NCBI GenBank assembly: GCA_963778945.1
Contig: CAVZWL010000021.1
Span: 124,001 to 188,000, forward strand
From: Fen-1254 sp963778945
GTDB lineage: Bacteria > Bacteroidota > Ignavibacteria > UBA10030
Reading direction: 5' to 3'
Length of the DNA stretch: 64,000 nucleotides
Below the pieces are notes generated by a model. That model saw only the letters and a program-made list of their open reading frames with translations. It ran no database searches and was not told the origin of the DNA. Below, in pieces: positions 53,206 to 62,594 of the stretch (the stretch's first letter is position 1; every line of letters begins with the position of its first letter). The position numbers and the translations under genes are program-made.

Positions 53206-55125
53206 TTATTTCCCCGAACGCTGCAATTCGTTGAGCTTGGTCAAATAGTCGACTGCTTCCTGCCTCGTCGGATCGACTCCGATGGCATTATTGAAGAATT
53301 CCCGCGCTTTTTGGAAATTTTTTACATTTTGATACGCCAAACCGAGTTTTACATTTGTCGTATAACTTTTCGGATTAAGCGCCAGAGCATGCTCAAAGTA
53401 CTGGATCGCATGTGCGATATCGCCATCGCCCAAATATGCCGTACCGAGATTATAATTTATTTCCCAATAATCGTTTCCCTTGGACAGAGCTGTTGTCAGG
53501 ACGTCGATCATCGGTTTATAATTGCCCTGTTTTAAATAGGAATTGAAGCATTCGCGATAAGCGCTGAAGTACATCGAATCGACCTGGTATGCGCGCTGAA
53601 AATAATATACAGCCCGGTTAAAATCTCCGGAACGATTATAAAATTTTCCGAAAACAAAAAATCCATACGCAAAATTCGGCGCAATGAGTGTCGTCTGGCG
53701 GTAACGCTCTGCCGCGCCGGCCGCATCGTTTTTCGCTTCAAGCTGTGCCGCTTCCTGCAGCATCTTATAAATATCATCGGAAATATGCTGTTGACGATTG
53801 GCTATAATAATACGCATCATATCAAACCGGTTGTTCAATTCCTGTTCATAGCACGAACGGAAGATCTTTCGAATCTCGTCCAAAGCCGATGGATAATTAC
53901 CGTAGAAAAAGTCGTTCACCGCTCTGAGCATGGAATAATACGGAAGGGTCGTCTGCATCGTATCTTTTTTCAGGTTCGGCAGGAATTCGACCGGAAAAAT
54001 CGGCATATGCGATTGGAATCGCTCGGTGCAGATGCGAAGAAACGTAAGGTACGATTCGCGGATATTATTTTTTACCATGCGGCTGTTAAGATCGTCCGAT
54101 ATGCGCACCTTCAATTCAGTTGCCGTAGTATCGTCGAACGGAAGCGAAGAAAATGCATATGCCAGGGTTTCGATCATGTATTGGTACAAAAATCCGCTCT
54201 TTCCAGTACTCGATCCTTCATTCATCCATTGTATGTTTTGATTATCCAGAAGATGCTGGAGTGAATCGCGGACATGCACGAGCCGGTTGAGTTCGGCCAG
54301 CGATTTATCCAGTATGGGGGCGACGGCCGTATCAAGCGAGCCGATGCCGAAATCCATATTCGGCAAGGAGTCGGCTACATATTTCAGCGACGGCTTAACG
54401 CTGTCGATTTTAAAAACTTTATCCTTCAGCGGGAGATCTGAGTTTGCGACGATCGATTCAAAAGCAGACTGGTTGACCAAGTTTAGCTCGCCGAATGATT
54501 TTGTTCGGCTGCTTTTAACACTGCTGTATTCCGGAAAAATTTTCTGCGCCGGATCCGATAGAATTTTTTCATATGACGCAATAGCGCTGCGATACTGAAG
54601 GGACGTCAGAAGGGAATCTCCGGCACGGCGGTTTTTTACCAACGCGGAATAGCCGGGCCAGTATTCTTTCGGGACTTTGAATTCAGCCTGATTCTTCGCA
54701 TCGCCGATCGGAACCTGAAAAAGAAACAATTGATAAAGCTTAAGCGTTTTGGGAAATCCGAGCACAATGGAACCGTTTCCGTCCGTTTTCAAAGTGCTTT
54801 TCCAGGCAGCGGCAATCGTTTGCCCGTTCTGATACGTGCTCACTTTGGACAGTGCGCTCTCCACAAAGTCCGCATCGAGAACCCAATCTGCGGCCGGAGT
54901 TACATAAAAATAATAATATTGATCGCTGTTCACATTATCGCCGGTCAGGGGCAGCTGATGCAGTTGATTCGAGAGCTCGATCTGAACGATCCGCGGCCCT
55001 CCCATTCCAAAAAGGCCCGATTTTTCCTTGACTTTTAACTGAACGCTCGGCACTGGTGCCGGCACCTGTGCGTTAAGCTGCAACACAGTAAAAAACAAAA
55101 AAAACATCTTGACGGGCGTATTCAT
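53206..55125 (-). CDS. Exported TPR-repeat protein
   Basis: A 639-residue protein. I start it at 55125, with GAGG eight bases upstream and a signal peptide (KMFFLFFTVLQLNAQ) following. The first 450 residues match no family I know: a beta-rich part (about 20-150) and a long helical region. At least four TPR units lie at the C-terminus (about 475-630), including YGFFVFGKFYNRSGDFNRAV, NYNLGTAYLGDGDIAHAIQY and NVKLGLAYQNVKNFQKAREF. It may be a periplasmic scaffold. Single gene ended by the hairpin at 53083. Confidence 0.78.
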   Translation of the reverse strand: MNTPVKMFFLFFTVLQLNAQVPAPVPSVQLKVKEKSGLFGMGGPRIVQIELSNQLHQLPLTGDNVNSDQYYYFYVTPAADWVLDADFVESALSKVSTYQNGQTIAAAWKSTLKTDGNGSIVLGFPKTLKLYQLFLFQVPIGDAKNQAEFKVPKEYWPGYSALVKNRRAGDSLLTSLQYRSAIASYEKILSDPAQKIFPEYSSVKSSRTKSFGELNLVNQSAFESIVANSDLPLKDKVFKIDSVKPSLKYVADSLPNMDFGIGSLDTAVAPILDKSLAELNRLVHVRDSLQHLLDNQNIQWMNEGSSTGKSGFLYQYMIETLAYAFSSLPFDDTTATELKVRISDDLNSRMVKNNIRESYLTFLRICTERFQSHMPIFPVEFLPNLKKDTMQTTLPYYSMLRAVNDFFYGNYPSALDEIRKIFRSCYEQELNNRFDMMRIIIANRQQHISDDIYKMLQEAAQLEAKNDAAGAAERYRQTTLIAPNFAYGFFVFGKFYNRSGDFNRAVYYFQRAYQVDSMYFSAYRECFNSYLKQGNYKPMIDVLTTALSKGNDYWEINYNLGTAYLGDGDIAHAIQYFEHALALNPKSYTTNVKLGLAYQNVKNFQKAREFFNNAIGVDPTRQEAVDYLTKLNELQRSGK

Positions 55126-55455
55126 CTCTCGACCTCGTTCATTAGTTCCGTGCAGACATCCCATAGTTGAATAAGAATTTAGAAAAAGTGCAGCGGAGAA
55201 TCAATACTTCAAAAATAAAAAAACATTTCAAGTATTATCGCGTCAGGAATGTTGCCAAAATATGTTAAATCCACTATCTTTTAGGAATTACAAGTTTAAA
55301 AGAGAGAATAAGGAATGGCAGAGCTGCGTCTGCCGATTCTTCCAATCACGAGAACGAGGCGGACACACATGTATCTGTCAATGGGATAAAAATTCTGATC
55401 TTGAGGAACACATCTATAAATCCTTTTTTATACATTCATTTTTTAGATAAAGCCG
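55126..55455. other. Divergent intergenic region
   Basis: This gap between the divergent TPR and response-regulator genes contains no gene I can support; the short open frame at 55262-55450 has no recognisable features. Promoters in both directions are expected. No heptad tract is seen here, unlike most gaps. Confidence 0.45.
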
Positions 55456-56148
55456 ATGCATCGTATGAAAACACAAAAAGTTAAAACAGCACATTCTGCA
55501 GATGATCTGAAACCGATTCTTGTATGGCTCGTTGATGATAACGTCCCATTCACGCATATTCTGAACGAAACGCTGAACGACTTTCCGGCAATTCAATGCA
55601 CAAAAACATATACGAACGGCGATGCTATGCTGCAGTCGTTCTCCGAGGAATCTGAATATCCGGATATTATCCTTTTGGATATCAACATGCCCGGATCGAG
55701 CGGCATCGAGACTCTTGCCCACATCCGTCTCATAGCGCCCAGCATACGGGTTCTCATGCTGACGGTCAGTTCGGAAGATTCCAACATTCAGCGGGCTGTC
55801 CAGCTCGGAGCCGCCGGATATCTTCTGAAGACCGCATCGATCGAAGCTATCGTACACGCGCTCCAATCGGCTATGCAGGGCGGCATGCCGATCGATCCGT
55901 TCATCGCCCGTAAAGTTTTTTCTCTTTTTTCTCTGGACGTCTCCAATATCGAAAAATATGCTCTCACAAATAAAGAGAAAGAGGTCATACGCCTCATCGT
56001 CAAGGGATGGACAACGGAGAAAGTTGCCGGGGAGCTTCGTCTCAGTCCGAATACCGTCCATTCGCATTTAAAAAAAGTATTTCTCAAGCTCGATGTCCAC
56101 ACGCGCCATCAACTCGTTGCAAAGGCGCTGCAGGAACGATTAATATAA
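55456..56148 (+). CDS. LuxR-type (NarL family) response regulator
   Basis: A 230-residue two-component regulator. The receiver domain (about 20-140) has the acidic pair in WLVDDN, the phosphorylated Asp in DIILLDINMPGSSG and the Lys in YLLKTAS. The C-terminal LuxR helix-turn-helix (about 165-225) has LTNKEKEVIRLIVKGWTTEKVA and LSPNTVHSHLKKVFLKL. No histidine kinase is beside it, so its partner is elsewhere. It precedes the Lon-type protease by 16 bases. Confidence 0.92.
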   Translation: MHRMKTQKVKTAHSADDLKPILVWLVDDNVPFTHILNETLNDFPAIQCTKTYTNGDAMLQSFSEESEYPDIILLDINMPGSSGIETLAHIRLIAPSIRVLMLTVSSEDSNIQRAVQLGAAGYLLKTASIEAIVHALQSAMQGGMPIDPFIARKVFSLFSLDVSNIEKYALTNKEKEVIRLIVKGWTTEKVAGELRLSPNTVHSHLKKVFLKLDVHTRHQLVAKALQERLI

Positions 56149-56164
56149 TTTTCCCCAAGTTCTT

Positions 56165-58621
56165 ATGAAGAAAAAAATTCCCGCTGTGCTGCATGCCCCT
56201 GCGCATGCTCCCTTACCGATCGCGAAACTGCGCTGGCAATGCGAACCGAAATCCCTCGGCGTACGGTCGACCGACGACATTGAGCCGACGCGTGAAATTA
56301 TCGGCCAGGAACGGGCCCTGCGCGCTCTGCACGTGGGATTGGAAATGAAACATTTTGGGTACAATATTTTTGTTTCCGGAATTACCGGCACCGGGCGAAC
56401 GACAACCATCAAACGTTTACTGCAGGACTTTGAGCAGCAGCCGGGGAATCTCAGAGATCATTGCTATGTTTACAATTTTAAAAATCCCGATCTGCCCGTT
56501 TCCATTATTCTTCCGGCGGGGCAGGGGCGCGCACTGCAGCAGGATATGGAAAATTTTATGCGCGAACTTCTTCATGATCTTCCTTCCATGTACGAAAGCC
56601 GCCGTTACCAGCAGGCCCGGAAAAAAGTCCTGCAGCATTTTCAGGACCGCCAGCGCAGTGTCCTCCAGGACTTCGAAAAGCGAGTCAAAGAACAGGGATT
56701 CGATCTGGTTCAGGTTCAAGTCGGTAATGCCGTGCGCCCCGATATTATTCCGGTCATCAACGCCTCCCCGACCAGCCTGGATCAAATCGAAGCTCTTGTA
56801 GCAAAAGGAGAATTTTCCAAGGACCGATACCAGATTCTCCGTGACACGCTGGCAGATCTGGAAAAACAGATGTCGACCGTATTTCGTGAACTGCGGAATA
56901 TCGAGAAGAAAATTCAGGACTCGATGGAAACTCTGGAAGATGAAATCATTATGCCTTTTATCGATGATTCCATTCATGTGCTGAAAGCGACATATAACCA
57001 AAACAAAGTACAATCGTATCTGGACGAAGTCCGCACGAGCATACGGGAGAATTTAGCGCGGTTTCACGCGCCTCCGTTCGTCGCGCAAGCAGCAGAAACA
57101 GAACCGAGAGAGCCCGCCAAACAGGACGATTTCTTAGAGTATACGGTCAATGTGCTCGTTGATAATTCCGAAACGAAACATGTTCCGATTATTATCGAGA
57201 CCAATCCGAAGTATAAGAATGTTTTCGGAATGGTCGAAAGGGAATTTGAAAAAGGAGGAGTCTGGCGGACAGATTTTACAAAAATCAAAGCCGGTTCCCT
57301 TCTCCGTGCCGACGGCGGATATCTGGTACTCAACGCGCTCGATGCTTTGATGGAACCGGAGGTCTGGCAGGACCTCAAGCGGACACTGCGCACCGGACTT
57401 ATCGATATTCAGGCAAACGAACCCTTTTTCGGTTTTTCCTCAAGCGGCTTGAAACCGGAACCGATCGAAATCAACGTCAAAGTCATTATGATCGGCGATA
57501 CATCGCTCTATAATCTTTTATACTTCCGGGACGACGACTTTAAGAAAATTTTCAAGATACGGGCAGACTTTGACTTTGAAATGCCGAAAACAAAATCGGG
57601 CATCAGTCAGTACCTCCGGTTCATAAAAATGCTCTGCGACGACGAACATTTGCTGCCGTTCGATGTGACTGCGCTCGCGCAAATTATCGAATACGGCGTC
57701 CGTCTTGCCGGCCGCCGTCAAAAAATTTCAACGCGATTCAATATTATTGCGGATATCGTCCGGGAAGCGGAATATTGGGCAAGGAAATCCGAAATAAAGA
57801 CCGTCACCGGCGTTCAAGTGGAAAAAGCTTTGGACGAGCGCGTCTACCGCATCAAACTTGTTGAAGAAAAAATTCAGGAAATGATCAACAACGGATCGAT
57901 TCTCATCGATACGAAAGGCGCTGTCATAGGTCAGGTGAACGGCTTGTCTGTCTATAACACCGGCGAGCATGAATTTGGAAAACCTTCAAGGATAACGGCG
58001 CGCACTTCGCTGGGAAGAATCGGCGTTATTAACATCGAGCGGGAAGCTGAACTCAGCGGGCCGACGCACAACAAGGGCATAGCAATCCTCACCGGATTTT
58101 TCCGCAGCAAGTTTGCGCAGACCCGGCCGCTTGTCGTCGATGCAAGCGTTACGTTCGAACAATCGTACGGAGGCGTTGACGGTGACAGCGCATCTTCGAC
58201 GGAAATTTATGCCATTCTTTCCAGCCTGTCGGATATTCCGATTCGGCAGGATATAGCGGTCACCGGGTCGGTGAATCAAAAAGGGGAAATACAGCCGATT
58301 GGAGGAGTGAATTTAAAGATCGAAGGATTTTTTGATGTCTGCAAAGCGCGCGGTTTGACCGGGACGCAGGGAGTCATCATTCCGTACCAGAATATCGACG
58401 ACCTGATGCTGAGAGAGGAAATTTACTACATTGTGCAAAAGAAAAAATTTCATATTTATGCCATTAAGACCATCGACGAGGGAATCGAAATTCTAACAGG
58501 GGTCAAAGCGGGCAAACTTCTTCGCAACGGCTTTTTCGAACCGAAAAGCGTCCATGCGCTTGTCGATCAAAAGCTGGAGCAGTATGTAAATCTTTGGAGA
58601 AAATTCGAGGGAAAAAATTAG
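56165..58621 (+). CDS. Lon-family ATP-dependent protease (LonB/AAA_32-like)
   Basis: An 818-residue fused ATPase-protease. The N-terminal part (about 1-130) contains IFVSGITGTGRTTTIKRLL, where Arg replaces the usual Walker A Lys, as is common in this Lon subgroup. A long coiled coil (about 140-310) is inserted in the ATPase, then NVKVIMIGDTSLYNLL and DFDFEMPKT. The C-terminal protease domain (about 600-800) has the catalytic Ser in GGVDGDSASSTEIYA and Lys in GVNLKIEGFFDVCK. It degrades damaged or regulatory proteins in the cytosol. Co-transcribed with the response regulator upstream. Confidence 0.92.
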   Translation: MKKKIPAVLHAPAHAPLPIAKLRWQCEPKSLGVRSTDDIEPTREIIGQERALRALHVGLEMKHFGYNIFVSGITGTGRTTTIKRLLQDFEQQPGNLRDHCYVYNFKNPDLPVSIILPAGQGRALQQDMENFMRELLHDLPSMYESRRYQQARKKVLQHFQDRQRSVLQDFEKRVKEQGFDLVQVQVGNAVRPDIIPVINASPTSLDQIEALVAKGEFSKDRYQILRDTLADLEKQMSTVFRELRNIEKKIQDSMETLEDEIIMPFIDDSIHVLKATYNQNKVQSYLDEVRTSIRENLARFHAPPFVAQAAETEPREPAKQDDFLEYTVNVLVDNSETKHVPIIIETNPKYKNVFGMVEREFEKGGVWRTDFTKIKAGSLLRADGGYLVLNALDALMEPEVWQDLKRTLRTGLIDIQANEPFFGFSSSGLKPEPIEINVKVIMIGDTSLYNLLYFRDDDFKKIFKIRADFDFEMPKTKSGISQYLRFIKMLCDDEHLLPFDVTALAQIIEYGVRLAGRRQKISTRFNIIADIVREAEYWARKSEIKTVTGVQVEKALDERVYRIKLVEEKIQEMINNGSILIDTKGAVIGQVNGLSVYNTGEHEFGKPSRITARTSLGRIGVINIEREAELSGPTHNKGIAILTGFFRSKFAQTRPLVVDASVTFEQSYGGVDGDSASSTEIYAILSSLSDIPIRQDIAVTGSVNQKGEIQPIGGVNLKIEGFFDVCKARGLTGTQGVIIPYQNIDDLMLREEIYYIVQKKKFHIYAIKTIDEGIEILTGVKAGKLLRNGFFEPKSVHALVDQKLEQYVNLWRKFEGKN

Positions 58622-58630
58622 TGAGGAACT

Positions 58631-58708
58631 GAAGTTCGTAGTGCGTAGTTCTTGGTTCTTGGTTCGTAGTTTAAAGTCAACCAAGCACTAAGAACTAAGA
58701 ACTAAATG
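58631..58708. repeat. Self-complementary heptad arrays between convergent genes
   Basis: Units such as TTCGTAG and TTCTTGG are followed by their complement type, ACTAAGA and ACCAAGC, with about 8 bases between. The two halves can form an imperfect hairpin of over 20 pairs, which may stop transcription from both sides (Lon-type gene and permease). Confidence 0.7.
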
Positions 58709-58712
58709 CAAA

Positions 58713-60305
58713 TTAACTTATCGATTCTTTACTCTCTTTTGTGAACGACAACAGGAAAAAAAGCGCTGCTAACACCATATACGCAGAAGCAAATTGATAG
58801 GGAACCTGCCGGGCCAGACCGGTCAGATTCCACGGCAGATACATCATTCCATCCGGCAACGCCGAATGAATAACACCGAAAAATGCAAGCACCGCCGATG
58901 CGGCAAGATAGAGCGCTGAAGTTTTAAGACGGCGGTCGATCAGTTCCGCTAAAAATGCCCCCCAGAGCATTCCCGTAATAATAAATCCGTTTCCGAGCGC
59001 TACAATAATCAACATTTCAGGAAGAGCTTTTCCAGGCAGCGACGCCAGAGCGTTGAATGTTTGCGGCAGTACTGCATCGGGATTACCGAGTTTAATTGCA
59101 AGGAGGCGGGCAAGAGCAGGAAAAAATGCAAACGCAACAGCCGGAGCATGGCGCACCGGAGATGCCTGAAATGATTGCGCAACAATATCCAATGCAACAA
59201 AAATAAGAATCGGTGCAAGTACAGCGCGCGGGATAAGCTCTACAATAAAAGAAACGTAGCCGAGAATTCCGCCAAGACCGATAAAGACGCCGGTCATCAG
59301 CGTATAACCTGCGCGCGCGCCCATATGCTTATAGGCGGGCTGACCGATATACGGCGTCGATTGAGCCACACCTCCGAATATGCCGGCAACCAGTGTCGCA
59401 AGGGCTTCCGTCAGAAGAATGCTGCGCGTATTGTAATCGTCTCCGGCAACACGTGCGCTTTCTGTTACATTGATGCCGCCGACAACGGTCAGAAGACCGA
59501 ACGGAACCGCAATCGGAAGATATTTCAGCGCTGGAGCAAGACCTTTTAAAAAATCGAGCGTCGGGAGCGGCAGTCCGAAATGTAATTCTGCCGGAGGCGG
59601 ACCCGCAAAGGTCCCGCCGGTCAAGCCGAGCGGTCCGAGGATATAATATAAAACCGTGCCGATAAGTACGGATGCGAAGACACCGGGAATTTTCAAGGGC
59701 ATCTTGATTCCGGCTACAAGTGAATAAAAAACAAGTCCCAGAGCGATGAGTCCTACCATCGGCATACCGAAAATATCGATGAGCGGGGTCATTCCGATCA
59801 GCCCGAGTCCGATACCTGCAAGCGAGCCGAGCAGACCCGCCTGCGGCACAACTTTTTGTATCCATTTTCCAAAGAAGGAGAAAATGAGTTTTACGAGTCC
59901 CATGAACATCATCGTTGCCATGCCGATATACCAGGTCATGAGAGCGGCATCCCGCTCCGGAAATCCTTCAGCTTTCAATCCGATGAATGCGGGACCGAGA
60001 ACGATGAGTGTGATGCCGATCGTCGAGGGCGTATCGAGACCGAGCGGCATTGCGGTCACTTTTGATTTTCCCGTCTTCTTTGCCAGCCGAAAAGCCATCC
60101 AAGTGTAGACGAGATCGCCGAAGAGCACACCGAAAGCCGTTCCCGGAAACATTTTCGTATAAACGATATCAGCGGGATATTTAAAAACAAAAACAAGGAT
60201 TCCGGCAAGAAAAGAGAGAACGGTAAGGTTATCAAAGATCAAGCCAAAAAAACCGTTCCAGTCTCCGATCACGAACCATTTATATTTTTGCCGATCATCG
60301 GTCAT
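58713..60305 (-). CDS. NCS2-like nucleobase permease
   Basis: A 530-residue inner-membrane transporter with about 12-14 segments. Motifs are those of the xanthine/uracil or AzgA-type superfamily: WNGFFGLIFDNLTVLSFLAGIL at the N-terminus, TAMPLGLDTPSTIGITL, GLLGSLAGIGLGLIG, and GGVAQSTPYIGQPAYKHMGARAGYTL, which contains the Q...G...R signature region. It probably imports a purine or pyrimidine with protons. The neighbouring nucleoside transporter on the same strand makes a nucleoside/base uptake pair. Confidence 0.85.
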   Translation of the reverse strand: MTDDRQKYKWFVIGDWNGFFGLIFDNLTVLSFLAGILVFVFKYPADIVYTKMFPGTAFGVLFGDLVYTWMAFRLAKKTGKSKVTAMPLGLDTPSTIGITLIVLGPAFIGLKAEGFPERDAALMTWYIGMATMMFMGLVKLIFSFFGKWIQKVVPQAGLLGSLAGIGLGLIGMTPLIDIFGMPMVGLIALGLVFYSLVAGIKMPLKIPGVFASVLIGTVLYYILGPLGLTGGTFAGPPPAELHFGLPLPTLDFLKGLAPALKYLPIAVPFGLLTVVGGINVTESARVAGDDYNTRSILLTEALATLVAGIFGGVAQSTPYIGQPAYKHMGARAGYTLMTGVFIGLGGILGYVSFIVELIPRAVLAPILIFVALDIVAQSFQASPVRHAPAVAFAFFPALARLLAIKLGNPDAVLPQTFNALASLPGKALPEMLIIVALGNGFIITGMLWGAFLAELIDRRLKTSALYLAASAVLAFFGVIHSALPDGMMYLPWNLTGLARQVPYQFASAYMVLAALFFLLSFTKESKESIS

Positions 60306-60314
60306 AAGGTTATC

Positions 60315-60475
60315 CTAAAGAATTCAGGAGCCAGAAGTCAGAATTCAGAATGAAGAAATAGAATTGAGAACAGGAAGAAAATTTTCTTCGAAAACGTGAT
60401 CTCTTCTCTATTCTGGCTTCTGTATTCTGGCTCCTGGCTTCTCTCTTCCGCCTTCTGTCTCCTAATTGATTAAAA
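60315..60475. repeat. Large inverted heptad repeat pair
   Basis: Units such as GGAGCCA and GAATTCA (60315-60375) face their complement type, TTCTGGC and TCCTGGC (60410-60470). Both halves keep a 7-base period and together could form a long imperfect hairpin between the two transporter genes. Confidence 0.7.
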
Positions 60476-61785
60476 TTCCTGCAATCGAGGCGGTCATCCA
60501 TGTTGCTATCGTCCCGCCGAGGACGGAAAGCAATCCGAGCTTAGCAATATCGGTGCGCCGGTTTTCCGCCAGCGGGCTTAAGCCGCCGATTTGAATTGCA
60601 ATGGAGGAAAAATTTGCAAATCCGCATAACGCATACGTGGCAATGACGATCGATTTCGGCGTCAGAAGTCCCGCCGCCACCATATCGGACAATCGCAGAT
60701 ATGCAACAAATTCGTTGACCACAAGCTTTATTCCCATCACGCTGCCGATGTTGAGCGCATCGCTCCAGGGAACGCCGATGGCATAGGCAACAAATTGAAA
60801 GACGAGTCCGAAGAGCAATTCGAGCGACAGCGGTTTTTGAAAATGCGGCATGCAGATCGCATTGAGTCCGCTAAGATCGCCGAAATATCCAAGCGATGCA
60901 TTCAACAGGTAGATGAGCGCAATAAATGCAATAAGCATGCCGGCAACATTGATCGCCAGACGGATGCCGTCTCCCGCTCCCGCGGCAGCAGCTTCAATGA
61001 GATTCGAATGCTTTTTTTCAATTTTCATTTTCACCGTTCCCATTGTCTGGGGATCACCGGTTTCCGGGATTAATATTTTTGCAACCACCATTGTTGCCGG
61101 CGCTGCCATAATACACGCCGCAAGCAGATGTCCTGTAAAATATATTTGCGAGGCTTCAATCGGAGCGCCGTGCGCTTTTGCATATGCAAGTCCCAGCATC
61201 TGCATATACACGGCAAGCACGCCGCCGGAAATATGCGCCATGCCGCTCGTGAGAACCGTGAACAATTCAGATTTGGTAAGCGAAGAAAGATAGGGACGAA
61301 TAACTAGCGGCGCTTCCGTTTGTCCCATGAATGTATTTGCGGCAACGTCGAGCGATTCCGCTCCGCTCGTCTTCATCAATCGCAGCATCACCCATGCAAT
61401 ACCCTGGACGATGCGCTGCATAATGCCGAGATAATACAGGACACTCATCAGGCATGCAAAGAATATAATCGTCGGCAAGACCTGGAAAGGCAAAAAAGAC
61501 ACCGAGGCTGCCTTCGGTTCCGGGACTTTTTGCCAGCGAGCCGAAAACGAACTGCGCCCCCAGACTTGCAAAACTGAAAAGCCAGACAAAGAATGTGCTG
61601 ATGGAATAAAAGACATCGTGCCCGAAAGCTGTCTTGACAACGATAAAAATAAAAACGAACTGGAGAGCGATACCGATACCGACAAGCCGCCAGTTGATGT
61701 GCTTTTTATCCTTAGAAAATAAATACGCGAGGGCTGTGACCAGAACAAGGCCGATCAATCCGCGAACAATCGAAAGGACATCCAT
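60462..61785 (-). CDS. Concentrative nucleoside transporter (CNT/NupC family), frameshifted
   Basis: About 441 residues in two frames. The first (61785 to about 61485) gives three membrane helices and the FGSLA..EGSLGVFFAF element; the second continues with QVLPTIIFFACLMSVLYYLGIMQRIVQGIAW through ESLDVAANTFMGQTEAPLVIRPYL, SGGVLAVYMQMLG and FANFSSIAIQIGGLSPLAENR. The shift falls near 61479-61490, where one extra C separates FAF from QVLP. The motifs are those of sodium- or proton-coupled nucleoside importers. With one base removed the protein would be full length. Confidence 0.85.
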
Positions 61786-62304
61786 ACAAATCCCGTGCTG
61801 TCAAAAACAGCTTTATGAGTGATGGCAGCGAATCGCCGGGCGGTTTCTATTGCATCAATTTCAAAAAATATAATGAATTTTCTCTTCCGATCAACGTTTC
61901 TACTGTTCTTCAGTTTTTCGGTTCATTCGTTTATTAGCTGCTAACTTAAAGTTCTTCATGCTTCGTGGTTCTCTAAGCATCAATAATTGTAAATCAGCAA
62001 ATCATCAAGGCTTAAATTCCCTATATATTGTAGCCGCGACAGCTTGTCCCGAGAATGTTGTTAAATATTATCGGGAGGTCGTCGCGGATGCTTCCCAGAA
62101 GGTTCAAAGCCGGCAGCACCGGCGCCAATCAGTAAGAAAGGCATAAAACATTGTGATAAATAATCTCCTAAAATATGCCGGGCTTTCCAATGATTACTTA
62201 TTGGCAGTTTTTGGAAATGCATGACCAGGGAAGAGAATTGTTGCACCTCGAAAGAATCCAATATTTTGGGACAGTATGTCTACAAAATATTTATTGTGCT
62301 CCTA
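61786..62304. other. Intergenic stretch with heptads and a GC-rich patch
   Basis: No gene is recognised. Heptad units such as CATGCTT and CGTGGTT lie at 61941-61977. A GC-rich patch (about 62065-62135, with GCCGGCAGCACCGGCGCC) stands out from AT-rich surroundings; its short open frames on both strands match no family. It may be a remnant of an inserted element. Confidence 0.4.
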
Positions 62305-62342
62305 TTGAAATTTATGACTTACATTATTATATTATGTAAGTC
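62305..62342 (+). promoter_or_regulatory. Promoter and overlapping operator of the AbrB-VapC operon
   Basis: TTGAAA (62305-62310), a 17-base spacer and TATATT (62328-62333) form a sigma70-like promoter. A perfect inverted repeat, GACTTACAT (62316-62324) and ATGTAAGTC (62334-62342) with a 9-base spacer, overlaps the -10 box, so bound repressor would block RNA polymerase. Autoregulation by the antitoxin is likely. Confidence 0.7.
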
Positions 62343-62363
62343 TGATTATTAAGGAGATATACA

Positions 62364-62594
62364 ATGGACACATCGGTAGTTACGGTAAAAGGACAGATCG
62401 TCGTTCCGGCAAAGATCCGGCGAAAATTTGGAATAAAAAAGGGAACAAAAATCGCATTCGTTGAACAAAACGGCAAACTTATAATTCAGCCGCTCGATAA
62501 AAATTACTTTGAAAGTTTAGCAGGAATCCTCGGCACCGACGGCGATATGCTCAAAGGATTGATGGAAGATAAGAAAAAGGAACGCGAACTATGA
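62364..62594 (+). CDS. AbrB/MazE-type antitoxin (VapB-like)
   Basis: A 76-residue protein. The swapped-hairpin DNA-binding domain (about 3-48) reads VVTVKGQIVVPAKIRRKFGIKKGTKIAFVEQNGKLIIQP, a classic SpoVT-AbrB sequence; the acidic-basic C-terminal part would bind the toxin. AAGGAGATATACA precedes the ATG. The stop overlaps the toxin start (ATGA). It is expected to bind the palindrome at 62316-62342. Confidence 0.9.
   Translation: MDTSVVTVKGQIVVPAKIRRKFGIKKGTKIAFVEQNGKLIIQPLDKNYFESLAGILGTDGDMLKGLMEDKKKEREL

Noticed and set aside
62061..62261. A minus-strand frame containing LIGAGAAGFEPS, which looks like a nucleotide-binding motif.
   Set aside because: Such GAAGFEP strings often arise by chance from GC-rich non-coding DNA; no family context, start signal or conserved remainder.
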